NCBI GenBank assembly: GCA_963969595.1
Contig: OZ018414.1
Location: 14,119,660-14,183,659 of the forward strand
Reading direction: 5' to 3'
DNA length: 64,000 bases
Origin: Neckera pumila
Lineage: Eukaryota; Streptophyta; Bryopsida; Hypnales; Neckeraceae
In this document: positions 21,466-34,356 of the stretch, piece by piece
Position numbering within the stretch: position 1 is the first letter of the stretch
How the letters are laid out: each line of letters opens with the position of its first letter
Notes under the pieces: generated by a model
What the model was told of the DNA's origin: nothing
The model's input: only the letters and a program-made list of their open reading frames with translations
The model's database searches: none
Position numbers and translations under genes: made by a program

Positions 21466-22125
21466 TCCTGCAAAAAATTTCATTGTTTGCACTTTGATTT
21501 ATTCTAATTTCAATTGAAAATGCAGTGGAAATAGAATCAACGAAGAGTAAGCTCCATTTAGCAATAATGAATCTTACTTTCATATCATGTGTGAGTTTCT
21601 TCAAGCCATTTCAATGTTATCATGGCTTTCCTATAGCAAAAGTTAGGAAAAGTATAGTGATAGTGACAAACACAGTGTGAATGACAATGCCCACAGTCAC
21701 CATTTGGGACTTGGGCACAACAACCCTATTGCCATGCTCCAAATGCACCTTGTTACTTTTTTCAAACCTTTGCATGCAAAAAACAACAACTTTGAAGTCA
21801 GTGAGTCAAAATGCTTGTTCACCAATCCCAAACACTCTAAATGTTCCTCCAAAATTCAAATGTGAAGTCCAATACTTACTTATACAAAGCTCCAAAGTCA
21901 TTCTTTAGACACTTTAAAGCAAGCCAATCCACTTTCATTTGCTGGCTAATTTCGTCATCTTATTTTTGCCCCAAATTTGATTCATGATTTGATTCATGAA
22001 ACAAGCGCACACTTCTAGAAAAATATGTACCCCTCTTGGAACTGGTCCATGACTCAGAAATTCAAATTGCTAATCATGGTGGTAATAAGCTTGTCTACCT
22101 CAGTATCCCCGGCATTCTTCCAGGG
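21466..22125. other. AT-rich intergenic DNA
   Basis: Overlapping short open frames near 21677-21908 lack recognisable domains. No terminal repeat pair or RNA gene seen. Confidence 0.4.
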
Positions 22126-22129
22126 TTAA

Positions 22130-23057
22130 CCCCAAAAGTTCCATGACTATGTTCTCACCGTAAACTCTCAAAAACTGCCATTTTTAGTGCAATTATCCAA
22201 TTTTTGAAAAAAATACTTTTTTTACACATGTAATTGTAGGATCTTGTAGTATGGTGACTTGAAAACATATGATAAAAGTTTCAAGAATTTCGACCACGTG
22301 GATTGCAAGATATATGCATTCAAATTCACTAAAACCATTTTTTTGGCCTTGCAAAAAACAGGGCAGCAACACTTCACAAGCTCACTTTTCAATGAAAAAA
22401 TGTCCAAAATGTTGGTGCTTCTTTGGATTCTTTTTCCTAGACAAGTTGGCTATATGCTCGAAATTTTTCACTTCATTTGGAATTGTACAACATACAGGAA
22501 AAAAATAGTAAGTAGATAGTAGTAGAGAATTATTCAAAATACAAAATTGTCAAGAATTTAACTTTGGAATTGAAAAATGCTAATCCCAATGGAAGCAATG
22601 TTGTAATAAATAATCTACATCCTAGGATTTTATTTTTTTCAAAAGACATTGAAAATTGAGTAAGATAAAGGACTTCAAAGTTTATTTTAGAGTAGGAAAT
22701 CCATAACTGCCCGCAAATTTAAGATCTTCATAACTTTTGACTCATTGATCAAAATGGGATGATTCAAAGCTTTTTACCTATATATAACTCTAGAAAACCA
22801 ATTTCAAATTTTTGTTTCGAAAAAAGTGATTTTTTTGTAATCTGCCCGAACTGCCCTATTACAAAAAAAAAAGTAACATATTAGGCCATAACTTTTGACA
22901 CGTATTTCCAAATGTCATGAAATTTGGTGCATATGAAGATATTCCTTGCCCCCACACCTTCCATTAAAATTTCAGCCAAAAATATGGAAATCTCTAGTCG
23001 TACATACCTGCCCAAAAATTCTATACAGCCAAAAAATGCATGTTGGTCCTTTAGGGG
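22130..23057 (-). mobile_element. TTAA-type element, family C, reverse orientation
   Basis: TTAA at 22126-22129 and 23058-23061; left end CCCCAAAAGTTCCATG, right end GCATGTTGGTCCTTTAGGGG. The complement of its right third matches the element cut by the window end at 63703 (CTTGCCCCCACACCTTCCAT, AGAGATATCCATATT-like and TGCCCAAAAATTC words in both). 928 bp, non-coding. Confidence 0.75.
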
Positions 23058-23076
23058 TTAAAGTGTCGTAGTAAGT

Positions 23077-23330
23077 GTGGTTACCAACCAAGGAGGATTG
23101 ACCCCCTTATAGCTCTATCCAATGGTAAATGTAAAAATTGTCCCCTATATTGTGTTACGTAAATTTTTTACTTCTTCACCTCTCCTAGCTAATTTGGGGC
23201 CTTTAATTGCAAATATGAATTAAGAATTTGCAAATTTTACTATATGTGGAAAATAAAAAATTCCAATTTCTTTTCTAGGGTAAAACATGGGGCAACAAGG
23301 GGACTCTATCCTCCTGGGCATGGTTACGTT
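23077..23330 (+). repeat. Family G repeat, copy 3, with inverted ends
   Basis: Carries the full family core (CTCCTAGCTAATTTGGGGCC, then GCAAATATGAATT). Ends GTTACCAACCAAGGAGGATT and ATCCTCCTGGGCATGGTTAC are imperfect inverted repeats, which suggests family G is a MITE-like element of about 250 bp. Confidence 0.55.
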
Positions 23331-23369
23331 ACGATCGGGGTGAACGTTATAGTTGGGTGAACCAAATCA

Positions 23370-23580
23370 ATCCGGGGTACAAGTAAAAATAAAAGCCCCT
23401 ATTTTGTGCTTGATTAATTTACCTTGTGCACCTCTCCTAGCTAATTTGGGACCTCTGATTGCAAATATGAATTCAAAATTTGCAAACTTTATCATGCATA
23501 GAATTTTTTTTTAAAAAGCGTTTTACCAAGGGCCCGAGCAAGGGGTTCAGTTCACCCTGACCGTGGTTACTTACCTTCCC
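23370..23580 (+). repeat. Family G repeat, copy 4
   Basis: A second copy lies only about 40 bp after copy 3, in the same orientation, with CTCTCCTAGCTAATTTGGGA, then GCAAATATGAATTC, and a right end GTTCACCCTGACCGTGGTTA. Confidence 0.55.
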
Positions 23581-23993
23581 CAATGGTGCAAGCAAAAGAA
23601 ATGGACTAAAATGGAAATTGTCCACGTGTTAAAAAAAAGGAAAAGAAAAAAATGGACTAAAGAGCAGTGTGGGCTACACTAATTAAAGTTGCTGAGTGCA
23701 GCTGGCAGACTGACCGTCTTCAAGTAAATTTCTTTTATAAGAAATGAAAAAATATATAAAATCCAAGTTCCAGCTCGGATGTGATGCATCTTCGTCTGGA
23801 GTCAAAGAGATAGTTCCCTCCGGAATTAAATGCCGAGCATGCGTATAAAATATGGCAGACACTCCATGACCCAACTGTTCCACACGTGCCCAACATTGGG
23901 AAACTACAAGGGAATAGAATTAGTTGACATTTCGACTCGGAGTAAGTAGTTTAATATACTATTATATATAGTCAGTTTTACTTGTATGTAATA

Positions 23994-24206
23994 TGGGTAG
24001 AGGCACCCAAAAGCGTCCATGGATCCAATGGCATCCCTTTTTAGGAAGGGAAGTCATTCTGAAACGTGGACCATACATGGCTAAACATTTTGGTCAAAAA
24101 CAATAAGCTATGTGTGGTCTGTCTATATTTAGGTTTTGAAATGACTACCCTTCGTAGAAAAAGACGTCATTGGGTCCCCCATAGATGCTTTTGTGTGTCT
24201 CTACCT
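23994..24206. mobile_element. Stowaway-like MITE, family K, copy 2
   Basis: GGGTAGAGGCACCCAAAAGC at the left is an imperfect inverse of GCTTTTGTGTGTCTCTACCT at the right. TA follows the right end and a diverged TA precedes the left. Further inward CCATGGATCCAATG pairs loosely with CATTGGGTCCCCCATAG. 213 bp, non-coding. Confidence 0.5.
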
Positions 24207-24659
24207 TAGTAAATTTGACACTTTTGCTTAGAATTTTGGGTTGCCACAAAATTATGTATGCTTTCAAAGTCCACTTCAATCATTTTTGGGGTTGCAATAT
24301 TCTATACAAATGCTTGATTTCAATTTCATAAGAGCTCTATTAGAAAACCAAAAGTATAAAGTGATTACCTCGGGCAGTCACCGAGGTGGAGGGAATTCTA
24401 AAAATAAATAAATAGGCTGACGAGGAGGATGAAGCCTGATGAAGTATGTCTGGTTTGTTTTTTCGAGATTCATGACAAAGAGCAAATTGCCCGACGCAAA
24501 TGCCCGTCGCAAATGAAATATGTGATCGATGGATTAGAAAATTTATAATTTCTGATTACGTGGACAAATGTTAGGTACCAGGAAGAGATTACGGGAAATA
24601 ATCCTCCAGCAAAATGAACACGACATTTCTTGACAAGGATTTACAAAGTTCCAAAAGGC

Positions 24660-24895
24660 CAAAGAAGATTGACCCTTGTGTATGCCTAGCCAAGGATAAA
24701 TGTAAAAATTGCCCCCAATTTTATGCTAAGTAAGTTTTGTATTTCTTTGCCTTTCTTCACTAATTTAGGGTCTTTCACTCCAAATATGAATTCGAAATTT
24801 GCAAATTTTGTCATTGGTGGAAAACTAAAAAAATCCCAATGCTTTCTCTAGAGGGAAACTTCAGGGCAATAAGAAGGTCAATCCTCCTTGGCTGT
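24660..24895 (+). repeat. Family G repeat, copy 5
   Basis: Has the family order AAATTGCCCCCAATTTT, then a diverged core, then CAAATATGAATTCGAAATTT, ending CAATCCTCCTTGGCTGTCAC. It is more diverged than copies 3 and 4. Confidence 0.5.
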
Positions 24896-25039
24896 CACAA
24901 AATGGAATTATAGTATATTCTTAATTTTACTCTTACTGTAGCAAAAAACAATCAACACTAAACCAATTTTTTATGCGGGAACCCTTCATAGTGTTGATAT
25001 CAATAAAAAAATATCATATGTATTTGAAGTAGATGAATT

Positions 25040-25440
25040 TTGTCCCTTAAATGCCCAAACACCAATTTGGGGCAATACAACAATTTTAGACAGCTCACTA
25101 CAAATGCATTTTTTTTGCTTTTTTCTTTGAAAATTTCACGCAACATGTGCCCAAGGAGTAGCTTTAATTAAGGCCCAACAATTTTCATAACTTTTGACTA
25201 CATGGTTAAAAAATTATTGCATGGTATGTAATTTTCATTGCTTGTTGGGCAGCTTAGGCAACTCAAAAAACTTCTTTACAAAACGCTTTTCAAAAAATAA
25301 AAATTTGAAATTGGTTTTCTAGATTCATATAAACTTGGAAAACTTTGAATCACTCCATTCTGATTAATGAAAGTTGTGAGGAGTTTTAGTTTGCGGGTAG
25401 TTATGATTTTCAAGACTCTATGAAAATTTTGAAAAGTATA
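25040..25440 (+). mobile_element. Family B element, 5' portion only
   Basis: Starts at a degraded TTAAATGCCCAAACACC terminus. It follows family B through GCTCACTACAAATGCATTTT, GTGCCCAAGGAGTAGCTTTAAT and TGCATGGTATGTAATTTTC, then becomes unrelated after about 25410-25440. At 25164-25171 it has TTAATTAA where other copies have a single TTAA. No ORF. Confidence 0.6.
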
Positions 25441-26371
25441 TTAAATGTTTTTATATGATTTTTCATGATTATTTGGAGATTTTTAGAGTGAGTTATAAGA
25501 AATGTTAAAATTTTGAGTCATACTTTAGTCAGTAATATTTCATTCAATACTATTTTGAAGTTTAAGAAATTCCTTCCCAAAAATTCTAAGATGAATTCTC
25601 ATCTTATTAAAGAATCTTGAAAAGAAAATCTTGTATTAAAAAAAAAATTCATTAATAAATTTGAGTAAATTATTAAAATGTCAAAAAAGGATTTTGAAAA
25701 TTTTGAAAAATCATTTTATACAAGTATGTTACTTATACTTCAACATGTCCAAAATTTGTTGGAAGAATCTAATTTTTCAAATAGGCTATGGCAATTTTTG
25801 AAGTATATGAATGTTCATGAGAACGATGGTAAACCAATTTTTTACGCATGAACCCTTTAGAGCATTGATATCAATAAGGTTTTCCATATTTCTTCAAAGT
25901 TGATGAATTTTATTGGAGTTTGAAGTTGTCACAACAAGAATCATTTATACTTCGAAAGTTCAAGGATCAAAACTTAGTATAATTGTATGAATTGATGGTG
26001 TACAGTGGAGGTATGTAGAATATTTGATTGGTTGGTTCAAGGGTCATTTACACTTACATTTAGCATAATCTAGTAATGTTTTTTTTGCCCCATTAGTGCA
26101 AATCAAGTTAGATGAACCTTAAGAATTCAAGAAGTCACTTATCAAGCTCGTTAAATGAACCTAAATAGTCACCTATTTAATGCTTTTTTCCACAAATATG
26201 CTTCAATGTCCTTATGAAAGGTAAATGAAGGTAATTGCATGTTATCAAGGTTATGATATATTCTCCACGTTGGAAAGGAACAACTCACTTTAATTTGATG
26301 CGCACTACATCAATGCACAATGTTTGAATGCATATATCTTGTATCAAAGAAAATTCAACCTAACAAATATA

Positions 26372-26765
26372 AGGTGAATGTACCCATACCCAATCACTTA
26401 AGGGATTTTGCAACAAGTGATGAGCAATTTAAGGCGTAGGAATTTTTTCCATGTAGAAAGATAAAAATATGGGGATGCCCAATTTTTTGAAATTTTATTT
26501 CAAAACTGAAATTACTATGAATTTCAAGAGTCAAAAAGTTGTCCGGACAAATAACTAATGTCTAGAGTCATCAAATTCCAATCATGTAAAAAATTGCTTT
26601 CCCACTCAATAATTTCCTATTTTCTTCCTCACTACTTTGTAACGTGTCATAACCTTATTAGTCCCAACCTTGAAAAAACACGTTCCAAACTTTTCAAACT
26701 TGGTTGGAAATAGTGCCCCCTACATGTTGGCTATGGGGTGTGATTGACTATGGGTGCATTTACCT
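26372..26765. mobile_element. Stowaway-like MITE, family K, copy 3
   Basis: AGGTGAATGTACCCATACCC and the complement of GGGTGCATTTACCT match, and the inverted repeat extends to CAATCAC on both sides (about 26 bp with few mismatches). TA duplications lie at 26370-26371 and 26766-26767. 394 bp, non-coding. Confidence 0.6.
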
Positions 26766-26767
26766 TA

Positions 26768-29700
26768 GTTTCTACTCCATTTCTAATTATTAAAATTCCA
26801 AAAATTAGTGCATACCCCAGTGCATACATGTTACAACTATATTACAAAAAATTCTCTCTTTATCATCAATAGTTTCCACCAATTATTGTCAATTGCAGTT
26901 TAAATTTTTTATCGCTTATTTAAACCTTTATTATTGATAAAATCTATTTGACAATTTGGTTTGTGTTATAATTCATATATTCAGATTTACAGTATAATAT
27001 TTAGCACGCTATGCAATTTTAAAAGCAAACAATTTTATGTTTCCGTCATTGTCAATAACAATTTCATCAACATTTATATATTTTTGTCCTTGTTGAACAA
27101 ACATCTTTTCATATACCTTCACTTTAAGATAAGTAATTATTATTTTCTACTATGTTCACTAAAAGATGTACAAGTTGTGTGAGAAACTCTTTGATGGGCT
27201 TTTCATGCATATTGTACATTTTTTTAATACAAATTTTGAAGGTTTTTATATGTAGTATACATTTCAATTATGATATTTGAATGTAAGATAATTGATTTTT
27301 CTTATTAGTGAAAAGGGGGATTAGTATCACCTACACATTATTGTCACTACAAAATTTTGTTTTTCTAAAAATTTGTGGAGATGGTAGATCTCATCAATTT
27401 TGTAAGAAAATAATGCATCGGGGTCAAATCAGACTGAAAGGGACCAAAAAAGGAATCAAACACACTAAAATCTGCAATGAAACTTCGTTCTATCTATTGT
27501 TTTCTAATAGTAATCTATTAATTATAAGTAACTTCAATCATGCTAATGCTAATATGTTTAAATTCATCCAAAAAACATAAATTCTTTACTAAACTTCCAA
27601 TTGCAATTTGGGTGTCAGCTTGTCAAGTTTTTCAATGGACGAAAAGGAGTCTAATTTTTAATGAATAATAATGTGATTGAATCCAAGAAAATCATGTGTG
27701 TATATATTTATATGATAGAATAAAAAAGGACTTTTCTGATATAATTTAAATATTTATTAATTTTCTGTACTATTCAGAAGTAAAAACACGTGAATACCCT
27801 TTTCAATATATAAAATAATTCAAATGATGATTATGTCAAAACAAAAAATATATATGTTATTCACATCAAAAGCACTACGTAAGCTATTGTTTTAATTGAA
27901 TGTTTTAAGTGTCATTTTAGAACAAATCACATAACATGCAATAGCCTTCTTTTAAGTTGCTTTTTCCTCTCTTGAATCCTCATCCACAAAATTCATTCAA
28001 GGTGGGTACTAGGAGGAAAAGCCAGTTGAGAGAACTGAATCAATAAACTACAAACTAGTTAGAATAGAAGCCAGAGCAAAATCAACATCAATAGCAAATG
28101 GAGGATATAGCTTTTTGTCAGTTTGGAGGGATCGAGGGCCGCACGAGGGCCTGACTATAACAAAATTAATTTGGCCAACCACATGGTGGCCAACCACATG
28201 ATGAGACTCCTCTCCGGTACTTTTATCATGTCAATAGTTCAACCTAGTCAGTCGCTTGAGCTAGGCTGGGCAATAACGGCAGTTATCTATTAGATTATGT
28301 CATAAACTTACAATATCTGAAGAAATGGCCAATTATTTTAGTCTACCACTCCCGAATGCGACCCAGTTGTTCACTTCTCATTCTCTAATGCGTGCTGACT
28401 CGTGGCTTATTAGTTTCGGATGGTGTGAAATATTCCTAATCATTCTATCCAAGTGAAGGCAACCTTTGCTGCAACTACTAAATGTTGTACAGTAATTTGT
28501 CAATAATCAATTTATTTATTAAAAAAATTGCACGGTTTTGTGGTTGATTTAATGACAGAAAATCCTTTTTCATAGTTGTATTTTTGAGAAGTAAAAAAAA
28601 TTTGGATAAATTTTTTTGTTTAAAGTATGATATTGTTAAAAAAAAATTTAGCCTGAAAATTGATAATTTAGATTCCTTTAACGATATTTTCCATCTTGTG
28701 AAAGGGATGCATTGCAATAATATTCATTTGTAAAGTTTTAAAAAAGTTGACAACATCGAAGTAATTTATAGCTTTGAAATTTCAAAATAGGACTCAACTC
28801 ATGTCCTAGTAAAGCAATTTCAATGGTCTCTTTGAGTGTGCTTTGATCCATCATCTATTTGTTAGGGCCGCCCATGCATATATAGCTAGTTCAATGAAGA
28901 TGTAATTTAATGTTGTCAAATTTAGCCAGTTACATGAAGTCTATACTATCCCTTCATCTATATTGCTTCAAATATATTAACTTCATTTGAGAATGCGAAT
29001 TGTGACAAGTCTTGTTAGCCTTGTCATTTGCCTTTATTGGCAAATGAGTGCAAACAAGTCTTAAAGTGGTAGCAAATGTAATGTGGGTTATTGGAGGGGG
29101 GGGGGGGGGGGGGGACAATAAGTAAAGGAGATGGATTTTTTATTTCTAAGAAAAATTGGAAGTCAAGATGACATATTTTATAATTTATTTGATTTAATAT
29201 TACAAACATCATTTTTAAAGGTGACACAAGACTCCTAAAAGCCCAAATGACACCAAATTAGGTGTCAATTTTATTTCTCACTTGGAAGATATGTATTAAA
29301 TCCACATTTCAAGAAATGACCAAAAATCCAATTTTCACATATAGCTTAGGTAGCTAAAAACTCTATTGAATGTGCCGAAATTTAAAATTCAACTTTATGA
29401 TTTTTACAACTTTTATAGCTTTAAGAAGTTTTGGTAGGAAGTTTGCTTTATTTAGCCATGTTCAATTTGGAGCATTTAAATTGTTATCAAGCCAAAACAT
29501 TCTTTACAAAAATATTCTATAGTTGACAAATATTTTTTTAAGCTGGCTATAAGAAAAGTACACTACAATTGAAAAAAGATTTTTTAGTTGGTTATAACCA
29601 AATATTCTATAGTTGATAAGATATTTTTTTAAGTTGGCTAGAAGCATTATATTCTATAGTTGCTTATGGGACAAATAAAATCCAACTAGCTGCATTTAAC

Positions 29701-31714
29701 TCATTTGCAATAATTACTAAGGACTATATGTACAAAGTATAATAAAGTTATCTTGACTTCAAATACATGATTGCCATCTATATTTGAGCATATGACTACA
29801 ATGCATGAAATATATGATGTAAAAAAGATTTTTTAAAGTATTGACAACTAAGTTCTCTACTTGATTTGATATTAAATTGTTGTACATTTCCACTTAATCA
29901 CTATGTACATGCATTATTAGAAGAGCAATTGTAGACCTACCTTTTAGGACATCTACCAATAAAGTATTTCATAACTTTGCATATGCTATGCAATTTTTTT
30001 TAAATTCTTTAGCGATTATACAATTCCTATTTGATTTCTCCTTACAACACAAAAATTTCGACCAATAAGTGGAGATTTTGGTAGCTTGTAGTTTAAGTTG
30101 AATTATAGTATTTTTAATTGAAAGATTAAGAATTTTTATTTTTTTTATATTTATTTGCATTCAAAGCATGTTTCTTCAAAATGTAATTGGACACTTGTAT
30201 TCTCTTAGACTAAGGAGATAACTTAATTAGAAGTACAAGAATAAAGCTAGAGATCTCTAACTATACAAAAATAAACATTCAAACAAAGTATTAAAGTATT
30301 AAAAAAATAAAGTAAAATAATTATTATTTGATAATTCTTAAAGCATTAAAGTATTAAAAAATAAAGTCCTAAATGTCCAATCAAAGTATAATAATTGAAT
30401 ATGTAGGAAATATAATCAAAATTAGACAATCAAAATGTTTCAATTATTTTATTGAAATATAATCATTTTAGAATTTTATTTCAGTTTAACTTAATATGGA
30501 TATGAATTCATTAGGTGTGACTTAAATATCATTTTCTAAAAATAATATTATATTTAATTATATGAAAATCTTCAATTTATGTTATATTTAGATGATTAAA
30601 ACTTGTATCTTTTTGCATGGAAATTTTACGAAGGATTCATACGAATCCACATTGATCATGGGATTTGCACAGGATATTTTGAATCTACTATATATTTCTT
30701 AATTCAACCACACCTAGCAATCTTCATTTAGGATTTAAATTATATGGCATTAAACATATGATGTCCTAGTATGTGATATAATATAATCATTAAAGAAAGT
30801 GTTTTTCTTTATATCTACAACTCCATCACTAATTTCTAATTATGAAACATGGACATAACAAATATGTCTATTCAACAAGAAATCATCAAAAATTCAAAGA
30901 AAAAATGGTGGGCATTTTTAAGTACTAAATTGTTGTATTTATATAGAATAGAATAAAAAATGCACATTGAACTCCAAATTACTTTTTTCAAAAAGATTAT
31001 CAAAAAAGAAGAAAAGTCAATATTAAACACTAGAAGAATGCAAAACATTATTAAAAGATAAATATGAAGTAAATGTATACTTATGTGGTATAACTTGAAT
31101 TGGATTAATAAAAGAAGAACTATTAGATTTTCAAGTACGCTAATCATCAAAATTACATATAAATAGAAAATTTCAAGAAAAAAATAATTTGAGAATACAT
31201 TGCACAACAAAGCTGTTTTTTGGGATTTATCATATTTGATTCATTAATAATCAATCCAAACTTTTGCTTATATCTTTCATCTATATAGGGTAGATACGAT
31301 AAAATTTATATTAGTGATTTTTGTAATGTTTTGAATGGCCAATATGTTTAGATTGATGTAAAGATTGGTCAAATGTGAATGCATTTAATGAACAATTTAT
31401 CACTTAACTTTGAGAATATAACTAATAATAGGTTTTAGAACAATGTTCATCACTTTTTAACCTTCTAATTTTCCAAAATGATGCGTAGGTCTCTATAGAT
31501 ATAGTTGCTTGATCCCCATGTCAAATGACGTATTGAGTTACTTTAGCACACTAGCTTCAAATTTTGGATAAAATGTCATAAATATTCAAATAAATTGCAA
31601 ATAAAAATGATGCAAATATCAAATCATAAGGTTATTTTCCTTCTAATGCTTTAGTGGATGGTTTCAGTATGAAACATATGTTATTGATTGTCAATATAGT
31701 CACTAATTGTTGAC
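26768..31714. other. 5-kb very AT-rich region without recognised elements
   Basis: No TTAA-type element and no credible gene were seen. It contains a 19-G homopolymer (29096-29114) and a near-tandem pair of GGCCAACCACATG (28173-28201). A short frame near 27308-27580 includes FCKKIMHRGQIRLKGTKKG, faintly like a BED zinc finger of a hAT transposase. Confidence 0.4.
29096..29114 (+). repeat. Poly(G) tract, 19 bases
   Basis: Nineteen consecutive G in a region of low GC content, preceded by GGA. It could form a G-quadruplex or be a sequencing or assembly weak spot. Confidence 0.9.
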
Positions 31715-31718
31715 TTAA

Positions 31719-32682
31719 CTTGTAAAGTTTTTAGACTATTTTTTCACAAAAATGGTTCAAAAGTGTCACTTTCTAGTGCATTAAGAATAATTGACATATA
31801 AAAGCATTTTTCAAACTAACAACCACCAAAATTTGTATAAGACTAATTCACAAGTTTGAGGAAGGAATTTCAGACCATTTGATTGCATGGATTTCAAGAT
31901 TAAAACATTCAAAGAAACTTTGGGCTCCATCCAACAAGGCCGACATAATTTGACTTAACTTTGTGCAAAAAGATTTACTATCCAACTTTGAGAACTTAGA
32001 CCATTGGGTAGGTAGATATTTTAGTTATTTGCATGCTAATTTTTAAATATAATGGCGGTAGGCAAGTGTCTAATATCTCCCAAAATATCTTACATTGAGA
32101 AGATGTCCCAAAGCAACAACTACATAGGCAAGATTTCAATCTTTTTGAAGAGCTCATTTTTTTAAAGAATCAAAATTCCAAAGGTCAACACAAAGCTTCA
32201 TTAAATACACAAAAAAAAATTTAGAAATCTCAAGAATATACACTAGAATTTGTGCTAAAATTTCTCTAAAACTACCAATTTTAGTGCATTGAGTGAAAAA
32301 TGAAGAAATGTTATCTTTTCATTATCAATCACACATTATTTCTCTATACTACTATGAGAGTGTGTGGAAAAAATTTAAATCCATTGGCTTTATAGATTGC
32401 GAGGTATAAATGCTCAAAATTAATGAAAAAATTTCACAACTTGCATGACTACTTGCCCAATTGTTTGCCCTCTCTATTAGCACATTGCCCAACCTACGTC
32501 CAAACTTTTTAGCCCCATAATTTTTGACTTGGGCATCCAATTGGAAAAAAAATTATACTTTTGAAAAATTATAGAAATGTGCATTTTTGATAATATTTTT
32601 GTTTTCATCTATTCAAAATTGAATTCATAGAAGCCTGCCTCAGTTTTCAATTGTCTATTCAATGGATATTTGTCCTTTAGGA
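31719..32682 (-). mobile_element. TTAA-type element, family F
   Basis: TTAA at 31715-31718 and 32683-32686; left end CTTGTAAAG (degraded), right end TTTGTCCTTTAGGAA. The left part (CACTTTCTAGTGCATT, then GTATAAGACTAATTCACAAG, then AGGAATTTCAGA) resembles the reversed family E element at 62.8-63.4 kb. The right part matches 6720-7626. About 960 bp, non-coding, old. Confidence 0.5.
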
Positions 32683-32686
32683 ATTA

Positions 32687-34352
32687 AAGAAGCTAATTGA
32701 CATATTACATATTGAAAGTACATATTACTTGAACATTTTTAAAGACAATCCAAGATAATGATATATAGTCTCATACAATATTTTCAATATTTTTATTTAC
32801 TTACAATTTAGACTAGATGAATTAAGCACTTTACAAAATTAAATTTATTACATGAAGAAGCAACCGTTAATTTATGCTTCACTTTACAAGGAAGATGTTA
32901 AATATTTGCATTCTTATAATAGTTTTCCTATTTGAAAAGTTAACGTGCTTTATTAGCAGCTTTGGCTTCCTAATTGTTGGTGAAGATTTACAAAGAAAAA
33001 ACCATGGTTTTCAATTGCATGCAAGTATAGTGCATGTCTATTATCAATTTTATCTCAGCATAATGAAAATTGGAATTTTTGGTATGTAAATCAAACATCT
33101 TTCAAGCATACAAAGACTTATATTTTTGAAGAAAATATGATTCATTATTTCTTTGATATATAAATATATAAATAAATGTAGATGTAATACTAGAATTTTC
33201 AATCACAATCTTTTTTATTAGAAGGAATATATTTTTTCCACAATGGGCATGAAAAGAGATGTGTTTTCTTACTCACAGCTCAAAAAGAATCTTGCAATAA
33301 ATGGTATCACTCCATTTTATTGGCCATACAAAATGAGCTTGGTAGAAGGCTAAATAAAGGCACTTTCATCCCACTTTCATAAGCACAAAATCAAACAAAC
33401 TTAGGCTGAAAAAATTACAAATTTTGTTTTTTATAAATTTTATTCTTTATAAGTAAAACTTGAGGAGTACTAATATTTTAATAAAGGGTTTGAAAGATGA
33501 GACCTCATTGTTTGGAAGAGTTGAAAAAAACTTTGTATAAGCTAAGATTATGCTACCTTCATAGTCAAATTTTCCAAAAATAACTCTACTCATTTCCATT
33601 GTGATCTAGTAAATTTTTATAAGGTTAAATTGAAAAAAAGAAGTTTCCTTTCATTCCTACTCAATGTTCTAGTAAAATGGCATGTTTGGACATATTTTTC
33701 TAAAACATAGTTATAGTCTTCTAACCCAAAAAGGACTACGTGGGCTAAAATTGTTGACGAATGACTTTTAGAAAAACAATAGAAAGAAGAATATATCTAT
33801 TCATTCAAGAGTATGGAAATTCTTGGGTTCAAGCCCTTGATAGATTAATGGTCAAAAAGCCTCTCAAGGTTCATGTCTTGTCTTTGAAAGAGCGGTCTTT
33901 GGAGGTAGTGTCTAGCAAAAGGTGCACATTAACATATCTAATAAATAGTTTTATTATACTTTCTAAACAAGGGCAAGTCATACTGTAAGTTCTTTTTGAA
34001 CGATTGGCTACAAGTCTTTGGGTCCAAAGGTTCCCAAATTGTCAAACCCACCTCTTGAAATGAGTTTGACTACAATTCAAGAGAACTCTAATTTTTTCCA
34101 ATTTTTTAGCCACAATGGACTTAAATGTTGTCTACATCATTTCGCTTCCATAGACTCAAAATTTGTGTGTAAAACCACATTCCTTGATTTTCTCAATTTT
34201 CAAAGCTCTCATTAGCTCAAATTTGCTCTCCATGTACTGTAGCTTCTTAACAATTTGACTAGATTTTTTTTGCCTAATAATAAATTAAAGTGCAACAGCA
34301 ATAAGGCAATCCAAAAAATTATATATTAAAATCAAAGAATTTTAAAATATAA
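32687..34352. other. AT-rich intergenic DNA
   Basis: Short frames (32874-33089, 33761-33988, 34018-34215) lack recognisable domains or starts in good context. No terminal repeats were identified. Confidence 0.4.
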
Positions 34353-34356
34353 TTAA

